Source of the DNA: Qipengyuania gaetbuli
GTDB lineage: Bacteria > Pseudomonadota > Alphaproteobacteria > Sphingomonadales > Sphingomonadaceae
Assembly: GCF_009827315.1 (NCBI RefSeq)
Contig: NZ_WTYF01000004.1
Location: 1,054,001-1,118,000 of the forward strand
Direction: 5' to 3'
Length of the DNA: 64,000 bases
The notes under the pieces were generated by a model. The model saw only the letters and a list, made by a program, of their open reading frames with translations, did not search any database and had not been told where the DNA came from. Shown one piece after another: positions 9,150-18,615 of the stretch. A program made the translations under genes and the position numbers. Positions within the stretch are counted from its first letter, which is position 1. Each line of letters starts with the position of its first letter.

Positions 9150-9175
9150 CGCGCTTTTCGAATCGGAAAGGCGCG
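9150..9175. repeat. 10-bp inverted repeat upstream of the TonB receptor
   Basis: CGCGCTTTTC (9150-9159) pairs with GAAAGGCGCG (9166-9175) with one G-T wobble and a 6-nt loop that contains a GAATC (GANTC) site. It lies 90 nt before the receptor start. It could be an operator or an mRNA leader hairpin. No T-run follows in either direction. Confidence 0.5.
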
Positions 9176-9274
9176 GAATTGCGCGGTTCTGGAATGATGT
9201 TGCAATGCGGTGACAGTCCGTTTTCAGGTCACCTGCAGGTAAGCCGCTGTCCCCGCTCGCCTTTCGTCTGCGGC

Positions 9275-9303
9275 TTGCCCTTCGCGCGCACTCGCGGCAT
9301 AGG
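9275..9303 (+). promoter_or_regulatory. putative purSQ promoter
   Basis: TTGCCC (9275-9280), a 17-nt spacer and CATAGG (9298-9303), continuing as CGCGC. This is almost the same core as the tRNA-Phe promoter. A start near 9310 would leave a leader of about 35 nt before purS. Confidence 0.48.
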
Positions 9304-9344
9304 CGCGCGCAAGCTTCAACCCCAAGCTATCAAAGGCGCCGCCC

Positions 9345-9578
9345 ATGAAAGTCCGTGTCCTCGTCAGCCTCAAGCCCGGCGTGCTCGACCCGCAGGGTCG
9401 CGCCGTCCACCACGCCCTTGAAGGGCTTGGCTTTTCCGGCGTCGAAGATGCGCGCGTGGGCCGCACGATCGATCTCGACCTTGCCGACGGCACCAGCGAC
9501 GAAGCGCTGACCGAGATGTGCGAGAAGCTGCTCGCCAACACGGTGATCGAGAATTACCGCATCGAGAAGCTCGACTGA
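9345..9578 (+). CDS. purS: phosphoribosylformylglycinamidine synthase subunit PurS
   Basis: A 77-residue PurS, the small structural subunit that bridges PurL and PurQ in the split FGAM synthase. The sequence starts [18 protein letters not shown] and ends in the typical [10 protein letters not shown] strand. Length is normal. The stop TGA shares its A with the ATG of purQ (TGATG), so the two are translationally coupled. Confidence 0.96.
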   Translation: MKVRVLVSLKPGVLDPQGRAVHHALEGLGFSGVEDARVGRTIDLDLADGTSDEALTEMCEKLLANTVIENYRIEKLD

Positions 9579-10255
9579 TGGCCTTCCGCGCAGCCGTCAT
9601 CACCTTTCCCGGTTCCAACTGCGACCGCGACATGGCGGTTGCGATCGAACAGGTTTCCGGCACCGCCCCGCACCGCGTGTGGCACGGTGATGCCCAATTG
9701 CCCGACGGGCTGGACTTCATCGCCCTGCCGGGCGGCTTTTCCTATGGCGACTATCTCCGCTCGGGCGCCATGGCGGCCAACAGCCCGATCATGCGCGAAG
9801 TCGTCCGCGCGGCCGAGCGCGGCGTGCCGGTCCTTGGCGTGTGCAACGGCTTCCAGGTCCTGACCGAAGCGCGGCTGCTGCCGGGCGCACTGATGCGCAA
9901 CGCCGGCCAGAACTTCATCTGCCGCACGGTCGCGCTCACGGTCGAGAACGCCCAGTCGCTGTTCACCAGCGGCTACGAGGCCGGGCAGGAAATCCGCATC
10001 CCGGTCGCCCACCACGACGGCAATTACTTTGCCGATGCGGAGACGCTCGACCGGCTCGAAGGCGAAGGCCGCGTGGCGTTCCGCTATGCCGAGGCGTGCA
10101 ACGGTTCGCAGCGCGATATCGCGGGCGTTCTCAATGCTGCCGGCAACGTGCTGGGCATGATGCCGCACCCCGAACGCGCGATCGATCCGGCCCATGGCGG
10201 CACTGACGGACGCGCCCTCTTCGAAGCGGCAATCCGCTCGCTCGCAGACGCCTGA
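9578..10255 (+). CDS. purQ: phosphoribosylformylglycinamidine synthase subunit PurQ
   Basis: A 225-residue class I glutamine amidotransferase that supplies ammonia to PurL. The N-terminus is [15 protein letters not shown]. The nucleophile is Cys89 in [11 protein letters not shown], and the His/Glu pair is in [10 protein letters not shown] near the C-terminus. The ATG at 9578 overlaps the purS stop by one base. purL, usually next, is absent: purQ instead ends exactly against the convergent GGDEF/EAL gene, with a shared TGATCA carrying both stops and no bases between. Confidence 0.97.
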   Translation: MAFRAAVITFPGSNCDRDMAVAIEQVSGTAPHRVWHGDAQLPDGLDFIALPGGFSYGDYLRSGAMAANSPIMREVVRAAERGVPVLGVCNGFQVLTEARLLPGALMRNAGQNFICRTVALTVENAQSLFTSGYEAGQEIRIPVAHHDGNYFADAETLDRLEGEGRVAFRYAEACNGSQRDIAGVLNAAGNVLGMMPHPERAIDPAHGGTDGRALFEAAIRSLADA

Positions 10256-12610
10256 TCAGGCGCTCTTGAGCGCGCCGCGGGAGAAAATCTTGCGGGCATC
10301 GGCTGCCGGCATCGGACGGCCGAAGTGGTATCCCTGGATCTTGGTGCAGCCGAGGCGGCGGATGAGGTCCGCTTCTTCCTGGTTCTCAACGCCTTCTGCG
10401 GTCGTGGTCATGCCGAGACTGTCGGCCATGGCCACCACGGCGCGGATGATCGCCAGACTTTCCGGGCTGTCCTGCGCCGCGCCCTGAACGAACATGCGGT
10501 CGACCTTGATGGTCGTGAATTCGAGCTTCCTGAGGTAGCCGAGCGAGGAATAGCCCGTCCCGAAATCGTCGAGCGCGACCGAGCAACCCAGCGCAAGGCA
10601 CTGTTCCAGCGCCTTTCGCACCACGCCGGCATCGCGCATGAAGATGCTCTCGGTCACCTCGATTTCCAGTCGGTTCGCCGACAGGCCGCTATGCGACAGC
10701 GCGCGAACGACTGTGCCTGCGAAATCGGGTTCTAGAAGCTGTTCGGGCGAGACGTTGACGTTCACCTTGACGTGCTCGGGCCAGTTCGTTGCTGCCTCGC
10801 GGCAGGCCTCGTTCATCACCCATGTGCCGATGGGCACGATCAGGCGCGTATCTTCCGCGATCGGAATGAACTTGGCCGGGCTGACGAAGCCGTGGACCTT
10901 GCTGTTCCAGCGCGCGAGCGCCTCGAAGCTGACAACCTCTTCTGTTTTGGCATCCACCACAGGCTGGAAATGCAGCATCATCTCGTCGTTCTCGAGCGCG
11001 GTACGCAGCGAGAATTCCAGCTGGCGTTTCTCTTCTGCGGTGGCGTGAAGCGACGGTTCGTATTCGCAGTGGACACCGCCGCCCTCGTCCTTGGCGCGGT
11101 AGAGCGCCAAGTCGGCGTTGCGGATGATTTCGTCGACCTTCGTCCCGTCGCGCGGACCGATTGCCGAACCCACGCTGGCCCCGACGTAAAGGACCTGGTT
11201 CTCGATATGGTACGGCGCGGACAGGGCCGCGATCACGGTCTTGGCCAGCGTGTCGATGCGCTTGCGGTCCGTGGCATCGCGCACCACGATCGCGAACTCA
11301 TCGCCCCCCAGGCGCCCGCAGACCTCGCCTTCGTCGACCAGCGGCTTGAGACGCCGGGCAACCTCGCCAAGCATCTGGTCGCCGACGAGATGCCCGAGGG
11401 AATCGTTGACCGCCTTGAAGCGGTCGAGATCGATCATCAGAAAGGCACAGCGGCTGCGCCATTGCTGCGAGTATTCCAAGGCGCCGCCCAGTGCCTCGGT
11501 CAGCATCAGGCGATTAGGCAGCTGGGTCAGCGTATCGTAGCGCGCGAGATAGGCGATCTTCTCGCTGCTCTCGTGCTTTTCGGTCACGTCCGAGCCGACG
11601 CCGCGGAAGCCGATGAAGGACCCGCTGTCGTTGAGCATGGGGGTGCCCGACAGCTCCCAGTACCGACGCTCGCCGCTGATGACGGCCTTGACCGTGAGGT
11701 TGGAGAAGCTTTCCCGGCGCTTCAGCTTCTCGGCCAGTTCGTGCAGGCTGGGCGGAAACTGCCCGGTCTTCCAGCTGTCGCCGGAAATGAGCTGGAGGAA
11801 GGGCTGCCCTTCGATCTCGGAAATCTGCTTGCCGATGGCAAAGGCCAGGCGCGGGCTGACCGAGCGCATCTTGCGGTTCGGATCGACCTGCCACAGCCAG
11901 TCGGCCTCGCCTTCCTCGAATTCGCGCAGCAGCATGGAGACGACTTCGCTCTTCTCCTGCATCGCCAATTCGGACAGGCGGCCGCCGACGCGCATGCGCG
12001 CCATCTCGAACGTTCCGAGCGAACCCAGGAGCATGGTAAGCGCGATCACCCCGGCCAGCAGGAATGAGCTGTGCATCAGGGCGACGATCAGCGGACCGAC
12101 CGATGCCGCAGCAAGGAAGGCGATGGTGCTGAGCGGCACGCTGTACCGGCTCGAAGTGCTGCACACCACGAGGAAGCACAGGATAATCCAGATGCTGGAG
12201 AGCTGTTGCTGTGCGCCCAGCGTGGCCAGCGCGACGACACCGAGTGACCAGACCGCGCCCTTGTTGGCCGAAGTCATCGCATGGGCGCGCACGTCGTCCT
12301 GGTTGAACCGCCGCATTTCTGCGTTGCGCAGGCGCTTGTCTAGGCTGAAGGCATGGACGACCGACAGGCCCAGCGCGCAGCCCCATGCCACGACGAGCAA
12401 TGGATTGACCGTGGGAATGGCGACACCCGCAACCAGAGCAAAGGCCAGCGCATGGAGCATCGCACGAACCACGGCGCGCTTGCTTACGAGCGAATACTGG
12501 TGGCCATGAAGACGCGCCCAGTCGACGCCATCGACGCTCGCCAGGCCAAGCACCTGGCGTGCGGTCAAGGTCTCCGCATCGACAACCGTATTTGAACTCG
12601 TCTGGCTCAC
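10256..12610 (-). CDS. membrane GGDEF/EAL cyclic-di-GMP enzyme with PAS domain
   Basis: A 784-residue protein. The N-terminus carries about five membrane segments between residues 48 and 200. A PAS-like domain covers about 225-345 and ends in the FIGFRGVGSDVTEKHE segment typical of PAS-PAC. The GGDEF domain (about 355-520) has intact GGDEF at 435-439 and LIDLDRFKAVNDSLGH. The EAL domain (about 530-780) has FEALARW at 562-568. No RxxD inhibitory site precedes GGDEF. Both catalytic signatures are intact, so it may synthesise and degrade c-di-GMP; the direction that dominates is not predictable. The start is GTG. Confidence 0.92.
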   Translation of the reverse strand: MSQTSSNTVVDAETLTARQVLGLASVDGVDWARLHGHQYSLVSKRAVVRAMLHALAFALVAGVAIPTVNPLLVVAWGCALGLSVVHAFSLDKRLRNAEMRRFNQDDVRAHAMTSANKGAVWSLGVVALATLGAQQQLSSIWIILCFLVVCSTSSRYSVPLSTIAFLAAASVGPLIVALMHSSFLLAGVIALTMLLGSLGTFEMARMRVGGRLSELAMQEKSEVVSMLLREFEEGEADWLWQVDPNRKMRSVSPRLAFAIGKQISEIEGQPFLQLISGDSWKTGQFPPSLHELAEKLKRRESFSNLTVKAVISGERRYWELSGTPMLNDSGSFIGFRGVGSDVTEKHESSEKIAYLARYDTLTQLPNRLMLTEALGGALEYSQQWRSRCAFLMIDLDRFKAVNDSLGHLVGDQMLGEVARRLKPLVDEGEVCGRLGGDEFAIVVRDATDRKRIDTLAKTVIAALSAPYHIENQVLYVGASVGSAIGPRDGTKVDEIIRNADLALYRAKDEGGGVHCEYEPSLHATAEEKRQLEFSLRTALENDEMMLHFQPVVDAKTEEVVSFEALARWNSKVHGFVSPAKFIPIAEDTRLIVPIGTWVMNEACREAATNWPEHVKVNVNVSPEQLLEPDFAGTVVRALSHSGLSANRLEIEVTESIFMRDAGVVRKALEQCLALGCSVALDDFGTGYSSLGYLRKLEFTTIKVDRMFVQGAAQDSPESLAIIRAVVAMADSLGMTTTAEGVENQEEADLIRRLGCTKIQGYHFGRPMPAADARKIFSRGALKSA

Positions 12611-12794
12611 CCCCGCACGCTTACATGCGAAAGGTTATGCGCGCGTAAACGCCTCTGGCCTTTACGCTTTTTCCTGCTTGCCCGATCGAAGGGCCTGTAA
12701 CGGCGCCTAGCCCTTGAATTTGCGGGCAAACGCGCCGACGCAATCTCAGTGAACTATCGTCCTTACCGGGCCGGAAACCACCGGCCCTGCAGGG

Positions 12795-14618
12795 TCACTC
12801 GACCGTTACCGACTTGGCCAGATTGCGCGGCTGGTCGACATCGGTGCCTTTCACGCAGGCCACGTGATACGCGAGAAGCTGCACCGGCACGGCATAGACC
12901 AGCGGCGCGATCAGCGGGTGGACTTTCGGCATCTCGATGGTCGCCATGCAACCCTCGCTTGCCTGTTCGAGCCCTTCGGCATCCGAAATCAGCACGATCT
13001 GCCCGCCGCGCGCGCGCACCTCTTCCATGTTGGAGACGGTCTTTTCGAACAGCGGTCCCGAAGGTGCGAGGACGATCACCGGCACTTCGTTGTCGATCAG
13101 CGCGATGGGACCATGCTTCATCTCGCCGCTGGCATATCCTTCGGCGTGGATATAGCTGATTTCCTTCAGCTTCAGCGCGCCTTCGAGCGCCAGCGGGAAG
13201 TCGGGGCCGCGGCCCAGGTACAGCACGTCGCGCGCAGGCGCGATGAGATGCGCCATGCTGGCGATGTCGTCGTCATGGTCGAGCGCGGCGTTGAGGCAAG
13301 CCGGGGCTTCGAGCAGGTGCGCGACCACTTCCTGCTCTTCCTCGCGGCTCATCAACCCCTTCTTGACCGCCATGTGCGCCGCAAGAGCCGCCAGCACGGC
13401 GAGCTGGCAGGTGAACGCCTTGGTCGAGGCAACGCCGATCTCGGGCCCGGCATGGGTGGGAAGCAGCAGGTCCGCCTCGCGCGCCATGGAACTGGTCGGC
13501 ACGTTGACGATGACGCCGATGGTCTGGCCGTTCTGCTTGCAATGGCGAAGCGCTGCCAGCGTATCGGCCGTCTCGCCGCTCTGGGAAATGAACAGCGCCA
13601 GGCCGCCTTCCTCGAGGACCGGTTCGCGGTAGCGGAACTCGCTCGCCACATCGATGTCGACCGGAACGCGGGCGAACTGTTCGAACCAGTACTTCGCCAC
13701 CATGCCCGCATAGAAGGACGTACCGCAGGCCACGATGGTGATGCGGCGCACGCTCGACAGGTCGAAATCGAACTGCGGCAGCGCAACCGAGTTGTCCGAG
13801 CGGCGCAGGTAGGAGGCAAGCGTTTGCGCGACCACGGTCGGCTGCTCGAAAATCTCCTTCTGCATGAAGTGGCGGTAATTGCCCTTTTCGACCGCCGCGG
13901 CCGAAGCGCCCGAAGCGCGCACCTCGCGTTCGACCTCGGTGTTCTCGGCGTCGTAGATCGTCGCGCCCTCGCGCGTGACAACCACCCAGTCGCCTTCCTC
14001 GAGGTAGCTGATCTGCTGCGTCAGCGGTGCAAGCGCCAGCGCGTCGGAGCCGAGATAGGTTTCGCCCTCGCCGTAACCGACCACCAGCGGCGAACCGAGC
14101 CGCGCGCCAATCAGCATGTCGGGATGGTCGCGAAATGCAATCGCCAGCGAGAATGCACCCCGCAGGCGCGGCAGGATTTCAGCGACGGCTTCCTGCGGAG
14201 AGCGGCCTTCTTCCACCAGCTTGGAGATGTGGTGCAGGACGACTTCGGTATCGGTATCGCTTTCCAGCGTACGTCCGGCCTCGCGCAGTTCGGCGCGGAG
14301 TTCCTTGTAATTCTCGATAATCCCGTTGTGGACCAGCGCGACACGATCGGTCGCATGCGGGTGGGCGTTCGTAGCCGTGGGTGCACCATGCGTTGCCCAG
14401 CGCGTGTGCGCGATGCCCACCTCGCCGGCAGCCGGGTTCGAAGCGAGTTCGGCCACGAGGTTCGCCAGCTTGCCCTCTGCCCGGCGACGAACAAGAGCGC
14501 CTTGGTGGACAGTGCAGATGCCGGCGCTGTCGTAACCGCGATATTCCATGCGCTTCAGGCCATCGACCAGCCGCTCCACGACGGGTTGGTTTCCGACGAT
14601 CCCGATAATTCCACACAT
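12795..14618 (-). CDS. glmS: glutamine-fructose-6-phosphate aminotransferase (isomerizing)
   Basis: A 607-residue GlmS that makes glucosamine-6-phosphate, the entry to peptidoglycan and LPS precursors. ATG 14618 puts the catalytic cysteine directly after Met (MCGIIGIVGN); a longer in-frame reading would bury it. The glutaminase domain covers about 1-240. Two SIS domains follow with CGTSFYAGM and ISQSGETADTLAALR, and the protein ends in NLAKSVTVE, the normal C-terminal loop. Expression probably comes from the 250-bp divergent region shared with the glycosyltransferase at 14871. I see no ribozyme-like leader. Confidence 0.97.
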   Translation of the reverse strand: MCGIIGIVGNQPVVERLVDGLKRMEYRGYDSAGICTVHQGALVRRRAEGKLANLVAELASNPAAGEVGIAHTRWATHGAPTATNAHPHATDRVALVHNGIIENYKELRAELREAGRTLESDTDTEVVLHHISKLVEEGRSPQEAVAEILPRLRGAFSLAIAFRDHPDMLIGARLGSPLVVGYGEGETYLGSDALALAPLTQQISYLEEGDWVVVTREGATIYDAENTEVEREVRASGASAAAVEKGNYRHFMQKEIFEQPTVVAQTLASYLRRSDNSVALPQFDFDLSSVRRITIVACGTSFYAGMVAKYWFEQFARVPVDIDVASEFRYREPVLEEGGLALFISQSGETADTLAALRHCKQNGQTIGVIVNVPTSSMAREADLLLPTHAGPEIGVASTKAFTCQLAVLAALAAHMAVKKGLMSREEEQEVVAHLLEAPACLNAALDHDDDIASMAHLIAPARDVLYLGRGPDFPLALEGALKLKEISYIHAEGYASGEMKHGPIALIDNEVPVIVLAPSGPLFEKTVSNMEEVRARGGQIVLISDAEGLEQASEGCMATIEMPKVHPLIAPLVYAVPVQLLAYHVACVKGTDVDQPRNLAKSVTVE

Positions 14619-14870
14619 AGATTGAAGCTCCGAAAATGGCGTTAGGGTCACTTAGCGGTTCTTGGCGCGCAATCAATCGCGCGCGATTTGCAGCGATGGG
14701 TAATTACAGAATGCTGGCGACTGCGAGATCGAGCGGGTGTGCCAGCCTTTCGCAATGAGCGAACTGCGCACGTCGATACCGGCTGCATTTCGCTACCGGT
14801 TCGAGGCCGAATTTACCGCCTGTTTACCAAACTTCTTCAAGGCTGCTGTCGAAGGATCACAGGGGGTACC

Positions 14871-16097
14871 ATGTCGCAGTCCATTGCAGCCACCAGCTTC
14901 GAGGTTCCGGCAGGGCAGGAACGGCCCGACGTCACCATAGTCATGCCTTGCCTCAACGAGGTGGATTCGCTGCGCCATTGTATCGGCAACGCGCTCGAAG
15001 CACTGGCCCGCATGCGCATCGAACTGGACCTGTCCGGCGAGATCGTGATTGCCGACAACGGGTCGACCGACGGCAGCCAGGCGCTTGCGACGGAGCTGGG
15101 CGCACGCGTCGTGCCGGTTGCGGCCAAAGGCTACGGCGCTGCGCTGATCGGCGGGTGCCGCGGGGCGTGGGGCCGCTACATCGTGATGGGCGATTGCGAC
15201 GGCAGCTACAATTTCACCGAAGGCGTTGCCATGGTGGCCGAGCTCGAGAAGGGTGCGGACGTGTGCATGGGCAACCGCTTTCGCGGAGGCATCGCACCCG
15301 GTGCCATGCCGTGGAAGAACCGCCACATCGGCAACCCTGCGCTTACCGGCATCCTCAACCTGTTCTTCCGCACCGGCATGGGCGATGCGCATTGCGGCCT
15401 GCGGGCCCTGACGAAGGATGCGTTCGATCGCCTCAAGCTGACCGGCAGCGGCATGGAATTCGCCAGCGAGATGGTCATCAAGGCATCGCTGCTGGACCTT
15501 CGCATGGTCGAGGTCGCGGCGACGCTGAGCCCCGACCTGCGCGACCGCGAACCGCACCTGCGCCCGTGGCGCGACGGCTGGCGGCACCTGCGCTATCTCT
15601 TCATGCTCAGCCCGACCTGGGTCTTCGGCGTACCCGGCCTTGCCGCGCTCGGCATGGGCCTCACGATCCTCTTCACCGCTGCCCTTCACGCTCTCGGCAT
15701 TCTGCCGTGGGTACCGTTCGGCGAAAGCTTCATCGCCGTGGGCGCCATGCTGACGCTGGTCGGCCACATCGCGACGATCATGGCCGTAGCCGCACATCTC
15801 CACGGTGTGCGCCAGGGCTATCGCAGGCCGCGGCGCTGGCTCGAAGGCAATCGCTTCGCCACGCTGGAGACATGTGCCATCGGCGGTATCTCCATGATCC
15901 TCGCCTCGCTCGTCGCGCTGGTGGCTGTGGGCTTCTATTGGGAAGCGTCGAGCTTTTCCGCCCTGCCCTCGATCCTGCCGGTGACGCTTGCCGGCCTGCT
16001 CGGTGCGCTGGGCCTGCAGACTCTTTTCGCAGGGTTCCTGCTGGCGGTGCTCGGCGGGAACGAGGCGCAGTTCTATCCCGCACAACCGGCGGAGTAG
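14871..16097 (+). CDS. GT2 glycosyltransferase with C-terminal membrane region
   Basis: A 408-residue protein with a cytoplasmic GT-A domain: VTIVMPCLNE (21-30), EIVIADNGSTDGS (57-69) and the metal-binding DCD at 108-110. It then has about four hydrophobic segments (about 235-400). The layout resembles polyprenyl-phosphate hexose synthases (dolichol-P-mannose/glucose synthase relatives), so it probably charges a lipid carrier with a sugar at the inner membrane. A strong AGGGGG ribosome-binding site precedes ATG 14871. The sulfotransferase follows after 12 nt and a flippase-like gene overlaps that one, suggesting one operon for a sulfated glycolipid or glycan. Confidence 0.87.
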   Translation: MSQSIAATSFEVPAGQERPDVTIVMPCLNEVDSLRHCIGNALEALARMRIELDLSGEIVIADNGSTDGSQALATELGARVVPVAAKGYGAALIGGCRGAWGRYIVMGDCDGSYNFTEGVAMVAELEKGADVCMGNRFRGGIAPGAMPWKNRHIGNPALTGILNLFFRTGMGDAHCGLRALTKDAFDRLKLTGSGMEFASEMVIKASLLDLRMVEVAATLSPDLRDREPHLRPWRDGWRHLRYLFMLSPTWVFGVPGLAALGMGLTILFTAALHALGILPWVPFGESFIAVGAMLTLVGHIATIMAVAAHLHGVRQGYRRPRRWLEGNRFATLETCAIGGISMILASLVALVAVGFYWEASSFSALPSILPVTLAGLLGALGLQTLFAGFLLAVLGGNEAQFYPAQPAE

Positions 16098-16109
16098 GAC
16101 GCGCCAGCC

Positions 16110-16952
16110 ATGACCGCAAAGCTCGACTTCATCTATATCGGTACGCCAAAAGCCGGCTCGACCTGGATGTTCGAGGCGCTGCGGCACCATCCCGAAGTCC
16201 AGCTTTTCCCGTCGAAGGCATCGAAATTCTTCGAGACGGACGAGCCTGGCGCCATCGAGGATTACGAGGCCCGGCTCGCGCGCTTCGAGGGGACGGGCAA
16301 GATCGGCGAGATTTCGCACGATGCCTATCTCTATCCCCACAATGCAAAGCTGCTGCGCCAGCATTTCCCCGATGTGAAAATCATCGTCTGCCTGCGCGAA
16401 CCAGGCGATTTCGCCCGCTCGCTGGTGCTGTGGCTGCGGGCCCATACGCGCGATTATGGCGACACGGCCCAGCAGATGATGGACCATCCCAAGCTGCGCA
16501 GCTGGATGAATTACGCAGAAGGCCTTGCCCCGTTCTTCGACGCCTTCCCGAGCGAACAGATCAAGGTCCTCTTCTTCGAGGACTTCAAAGCAGATCCCGC
16601 GCAATTCTACCGCGATATCTGCGGGCATATCGGCGTCAGCCACGAATGGGTGCCGCAATCGCTGACCGAAGTGGTCAACCCGGCCCGCGCGCCCCGTTTC
16701 GCGCTGTTCACCGAAGCCGTCTACAAGGTCGGCGTCGTGACACGGGCACTTGGTCTTGGCGGACTGGTCGAGGCAGCCAAGCGCTGGAAACTGCTCGAAG
16801 CGCTGCTCTACGCACCCAGCAAGTTGGTCGACATCGGCCAGCACGAAGTCGCCCGCAGCGAACGAGAGCGAGCCGCCAGCTGGCTCAACAGGCTGGAACA
16901 GCTCATCGACACCCGCGTGCCGGTCCGCTGGCGGGACGAGGTGACGCCGTGA
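16110..16952 (+). CDS. PAPS-dependent sulfotransferase
   Basis: A 280-residue sulfotransferase. The 5'-phosphosulfate-binding loop reads GTPKAGSTWMFEAL (residues 11-24). The 3'-phosphate site is in CLREPGDFARSLVLW, which has the expected Arg and Ser. It should transfer sulfate from PAPS to a hydroxyl of a sugar or lipid. The acceptor is unknown, but the flanking lipid-carrier glycosyltransferase and flippase-like genes suggest an envelope glycan or lipid. Its end overlaps the next gene by 4 nt (GTGA). Confidence 0.88.
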   Translation: MTAKLDFIYIGTPKAGSTWMFEALRHHPEVQLFPSKASKFFETDEPGAIEDYEARLARFEGTGKIGEISHDAYLYPHNAKLLRQHFPDVKIIVCLREPGDFARSLVLWLRAHTRDYGDTAQQMMDHPKLRSWMNYAEGLAPFFDAFPSEQIKVLFFEDFKADPAQFYRDICGHIGVSHEWVPQSLTEVVNPARAPRFALFTEAVYKVGVVTRALGLGGLVEAAKRWKLLEALLYAPSKLVDIGQHEVARSERERAASWLNRLEQLIDTRVPVRWRDEVTP

Positions 16953-17923
16953 GCAATAGCCGCCGCAACCTGCTGGCAGCACTCTCGCTGGCATTTGCCG
17001 CGGCGCTCCTTGTCGCGCTGTTCCGCTTCTCGGGAGTTGCGATTGCGGACCTTGTCGCGGCCCTGGGCACCACCCCGGCGAGCGTGATTGCAGCAGTACT
17101 GGCCCTAACGCTGGCCAACCAGTTGGTGAGTGTTGCTCGCTGGCGCGTGCTCGACCGCTTCCTCGGGAGGAGCCCGACAATCGTGCCCTGGGGCGTCGCC
17201 ACACGGGCGACGCTGCGCGGCGCGCTGGCAGGCCAGGTCCTTCCGCTCCAATTCTCGATGCCGCTTGCCCGCTGGGCCAGTGTGAGAAACGGACAGGCGG
17301 TCAACGCCACGCTCTACGAGCAATTGCTCGACCTCATCCTTCTGGCCTGCGCCGGCGCGGCGGCAATACTGCTGTTCGCGTGGGGTCCCGGCATGGCCGC
17401 GTCGCTGGCCCTGTTCTGCGCCGCTGTTCTGGTTTCCGTCGCCACCATGCCATGGCTGCTGCACATTCTTCGCGCCGTCACGCGCACCCTTCCCCGTTCC
17501 GTTTTCATAGAACGCGCCGGGCAAGCGCTTGCGCGCGCGGCGAGCTTGCCCGCACGCACGCTGTTCCTGCTCGGTTGGCTGTCTGCCCTGCGGCTGGCCA
17601 TGCTGAGCCTGCGGACCGTCCTGGTGGTTGCAGCCTTCGCCGGCGGTATCGATGCAGCGCTGGTCGCAATCGGATATCCTGCAGTGGGCCTCGCCATGGG
17701 GCTGCCGTTCCTTCCCGCCGGAATGGGTGTGGCTGACTGGTCGCTGGCCGCGCTGGTGGTGTTTGCCGGTGGTACCGCGACAGCAGCAGCGACGGCCGCC
17801 CTCGCCTTGCGCGCGCTGACATTTGCGTCGCTTGCGGTACTCGTCGCGCTGTTCGAATTGGCAGCGTTGATCGAGAGCGATCGCGCGGCTGGTAGCGCCG
17901 CGCCCCAGTTCGGTCGCCCCTAG
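16949..17923 (+). CDS. lysylphosphatidylglycerol synthase TM-region / UPF0104-like membrane protein
   Basis: A 324-residue integral membrane protein with about eight hydrophobic helices. The polar loops fit the flippase-like membrane domain shared with MprF (LPG synthase TM region). Such proteins are often found beside GT2 enzymes and are thought to move lipid-linked substrates across the membrane. The start is a GTG overlapping the sulfotransferase stop. The region GLPFLPAGMGVADWSLAALV near residues 250-270 fits the conserved Gly-rich helix of the family. It is convergent with the methyltransferase, sharing CTAG. Confidence 0.78.
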   Translation: MSNSRRNLLAALSLAFAAALLVALFRFSGVAIADLVAALGTTPASVIAAVLALTLANQLVSVARWRVLDRFLGRSPTIVPWGVATRATLRGALAGQVLPLQFSMPLARWASVRNGQAVNATLYEQLLDLILLACAGAAAILLFAWGPGMAASLALFCAAVLVSVATMPWLLHILRAVTRTLPRSVFIERAGQALARAASLPARTLFLLGWLSALRLAMLSLRTVLVVAAFAGGIDAALVAIGYPAVGLAMGLPFLPAGMGVADWSLAALVVFAGGTATAAATAALALRALTFASLAVLVALFELAALIESDRAAGSAAPQFGRP

Positions 17924-18615
17924 GCTTTCGCTTTCGCCACCAGCAGCAGATTGCTGGGCCATCCGGCGAGACTGACGCTCTTCACATCACAGACGAACCT
18001 TGCAGCAATGCCCGCTTCGGTCGCGGCCTTGCCCATGTCTCCCGCCGACATGAGATTGAGGTTTGCCTCCTGTGCGAAGAAATCCCGACCCGTCCGCTCC
18101 ATGAGCGAGCGGAAAAGCGGCTTGGGCAGCCAGTGGACCAGCGGCAGGACCGTGTGGAATTCGACCGGAAACCAGCGGTTCGGCGTAGTCAGGAAAAAGC
18201 CCTTACGCGCAACGCGGGCGCATTCCGCGATCATCCGCGCTTGCGATCCGGCATCGCCGACATGCTCGATCACGGCCGAACTGTGGACGTAGTCGAAGGA
18301 AGCGTCACCGAACGGCAGGTCTAGCGCATTGGCCTCCACGAATTTCATTCCGGGAAATTCGTCCTCCAGGAACGATGCGTCGTCCAGCCCTGCCGCAGTC
18401 ACCTTTGCCTTGTGGGGATACCATTTCTCGAAATAGTTCGAACTGGGATAGCTACGCTCCGCAGTGACGCCGATGTCGAGGATCGCATCCGCTTCGCCTG
18501 GTTGCATCTCTTCCATGAAGCGCGCGAACATGTTGCGCCGCTGGTAGCCGGCGAGCCGCACGGGGAGGCTGCCTGCAGAAGCAACATTGTACTGTTCGTT
18601 GGGGTTCTTCGACAT
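17920..18615 (-). CDS. class I SAM-dependent methyltransferase
   Basis: A 231-residue methyltransferase-like protein. Motif I is AILDIGVTAE (about 45-54), which lacks the usual second and third glycines. Later motifs VEANALDLPFGDASFDYVHSSAVIEHVG and the helix after it are typical of class I enzymes. The start ATG shares one base with the stop of the upstream membrane-protein gene (TGATG), so the two are coupled. The acceptor is probably part of the same envelope product as the convergent GT/sulfotransferase operon, but that is inference. Confidence 0.83.
   Translation of the reverse strand: MSKNPNEQYNVASAGSLPVRLAGYQRRNMFARFMEEMQPGEADAILDIGVTAERSYPSSNYFEKWYPHKAKVTAAGLDDASFLEDEFPGMKFVEANALDLPFGDASFDYVHSSAVIEHVGDAGSQARMIAECARVARKGFFLTTPNRWFPVEFHTVLPLVHWLPKPLFRSLMERTGRDFFAQEANLNLMSAGDMGKAATEAGIAARFVCDVKSVSLAGWPSNLLLVAKAKA

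Noticed and set aside
10772..12067. 431-codon open frame antisense to the GGDEF/EAL gene
   Set aside because: Antisense shadow; no motifs and no ribosome-binding site.
12768..12787. GGGCCGG/CCGGCCC hairpin after glmS
   Set aside because: A good stem, but no T-run on the glmS side; it could be a weak or rho-assisted terminator, not enough to call.
14948..16948. Long open frame running through the glycosyltransferase and sulfotransferase before the flippase-like gene
   Set aside because: The first two thirds are an Arg/Pro-rich out-of-frame translation; only the part from 16949 is a gene.
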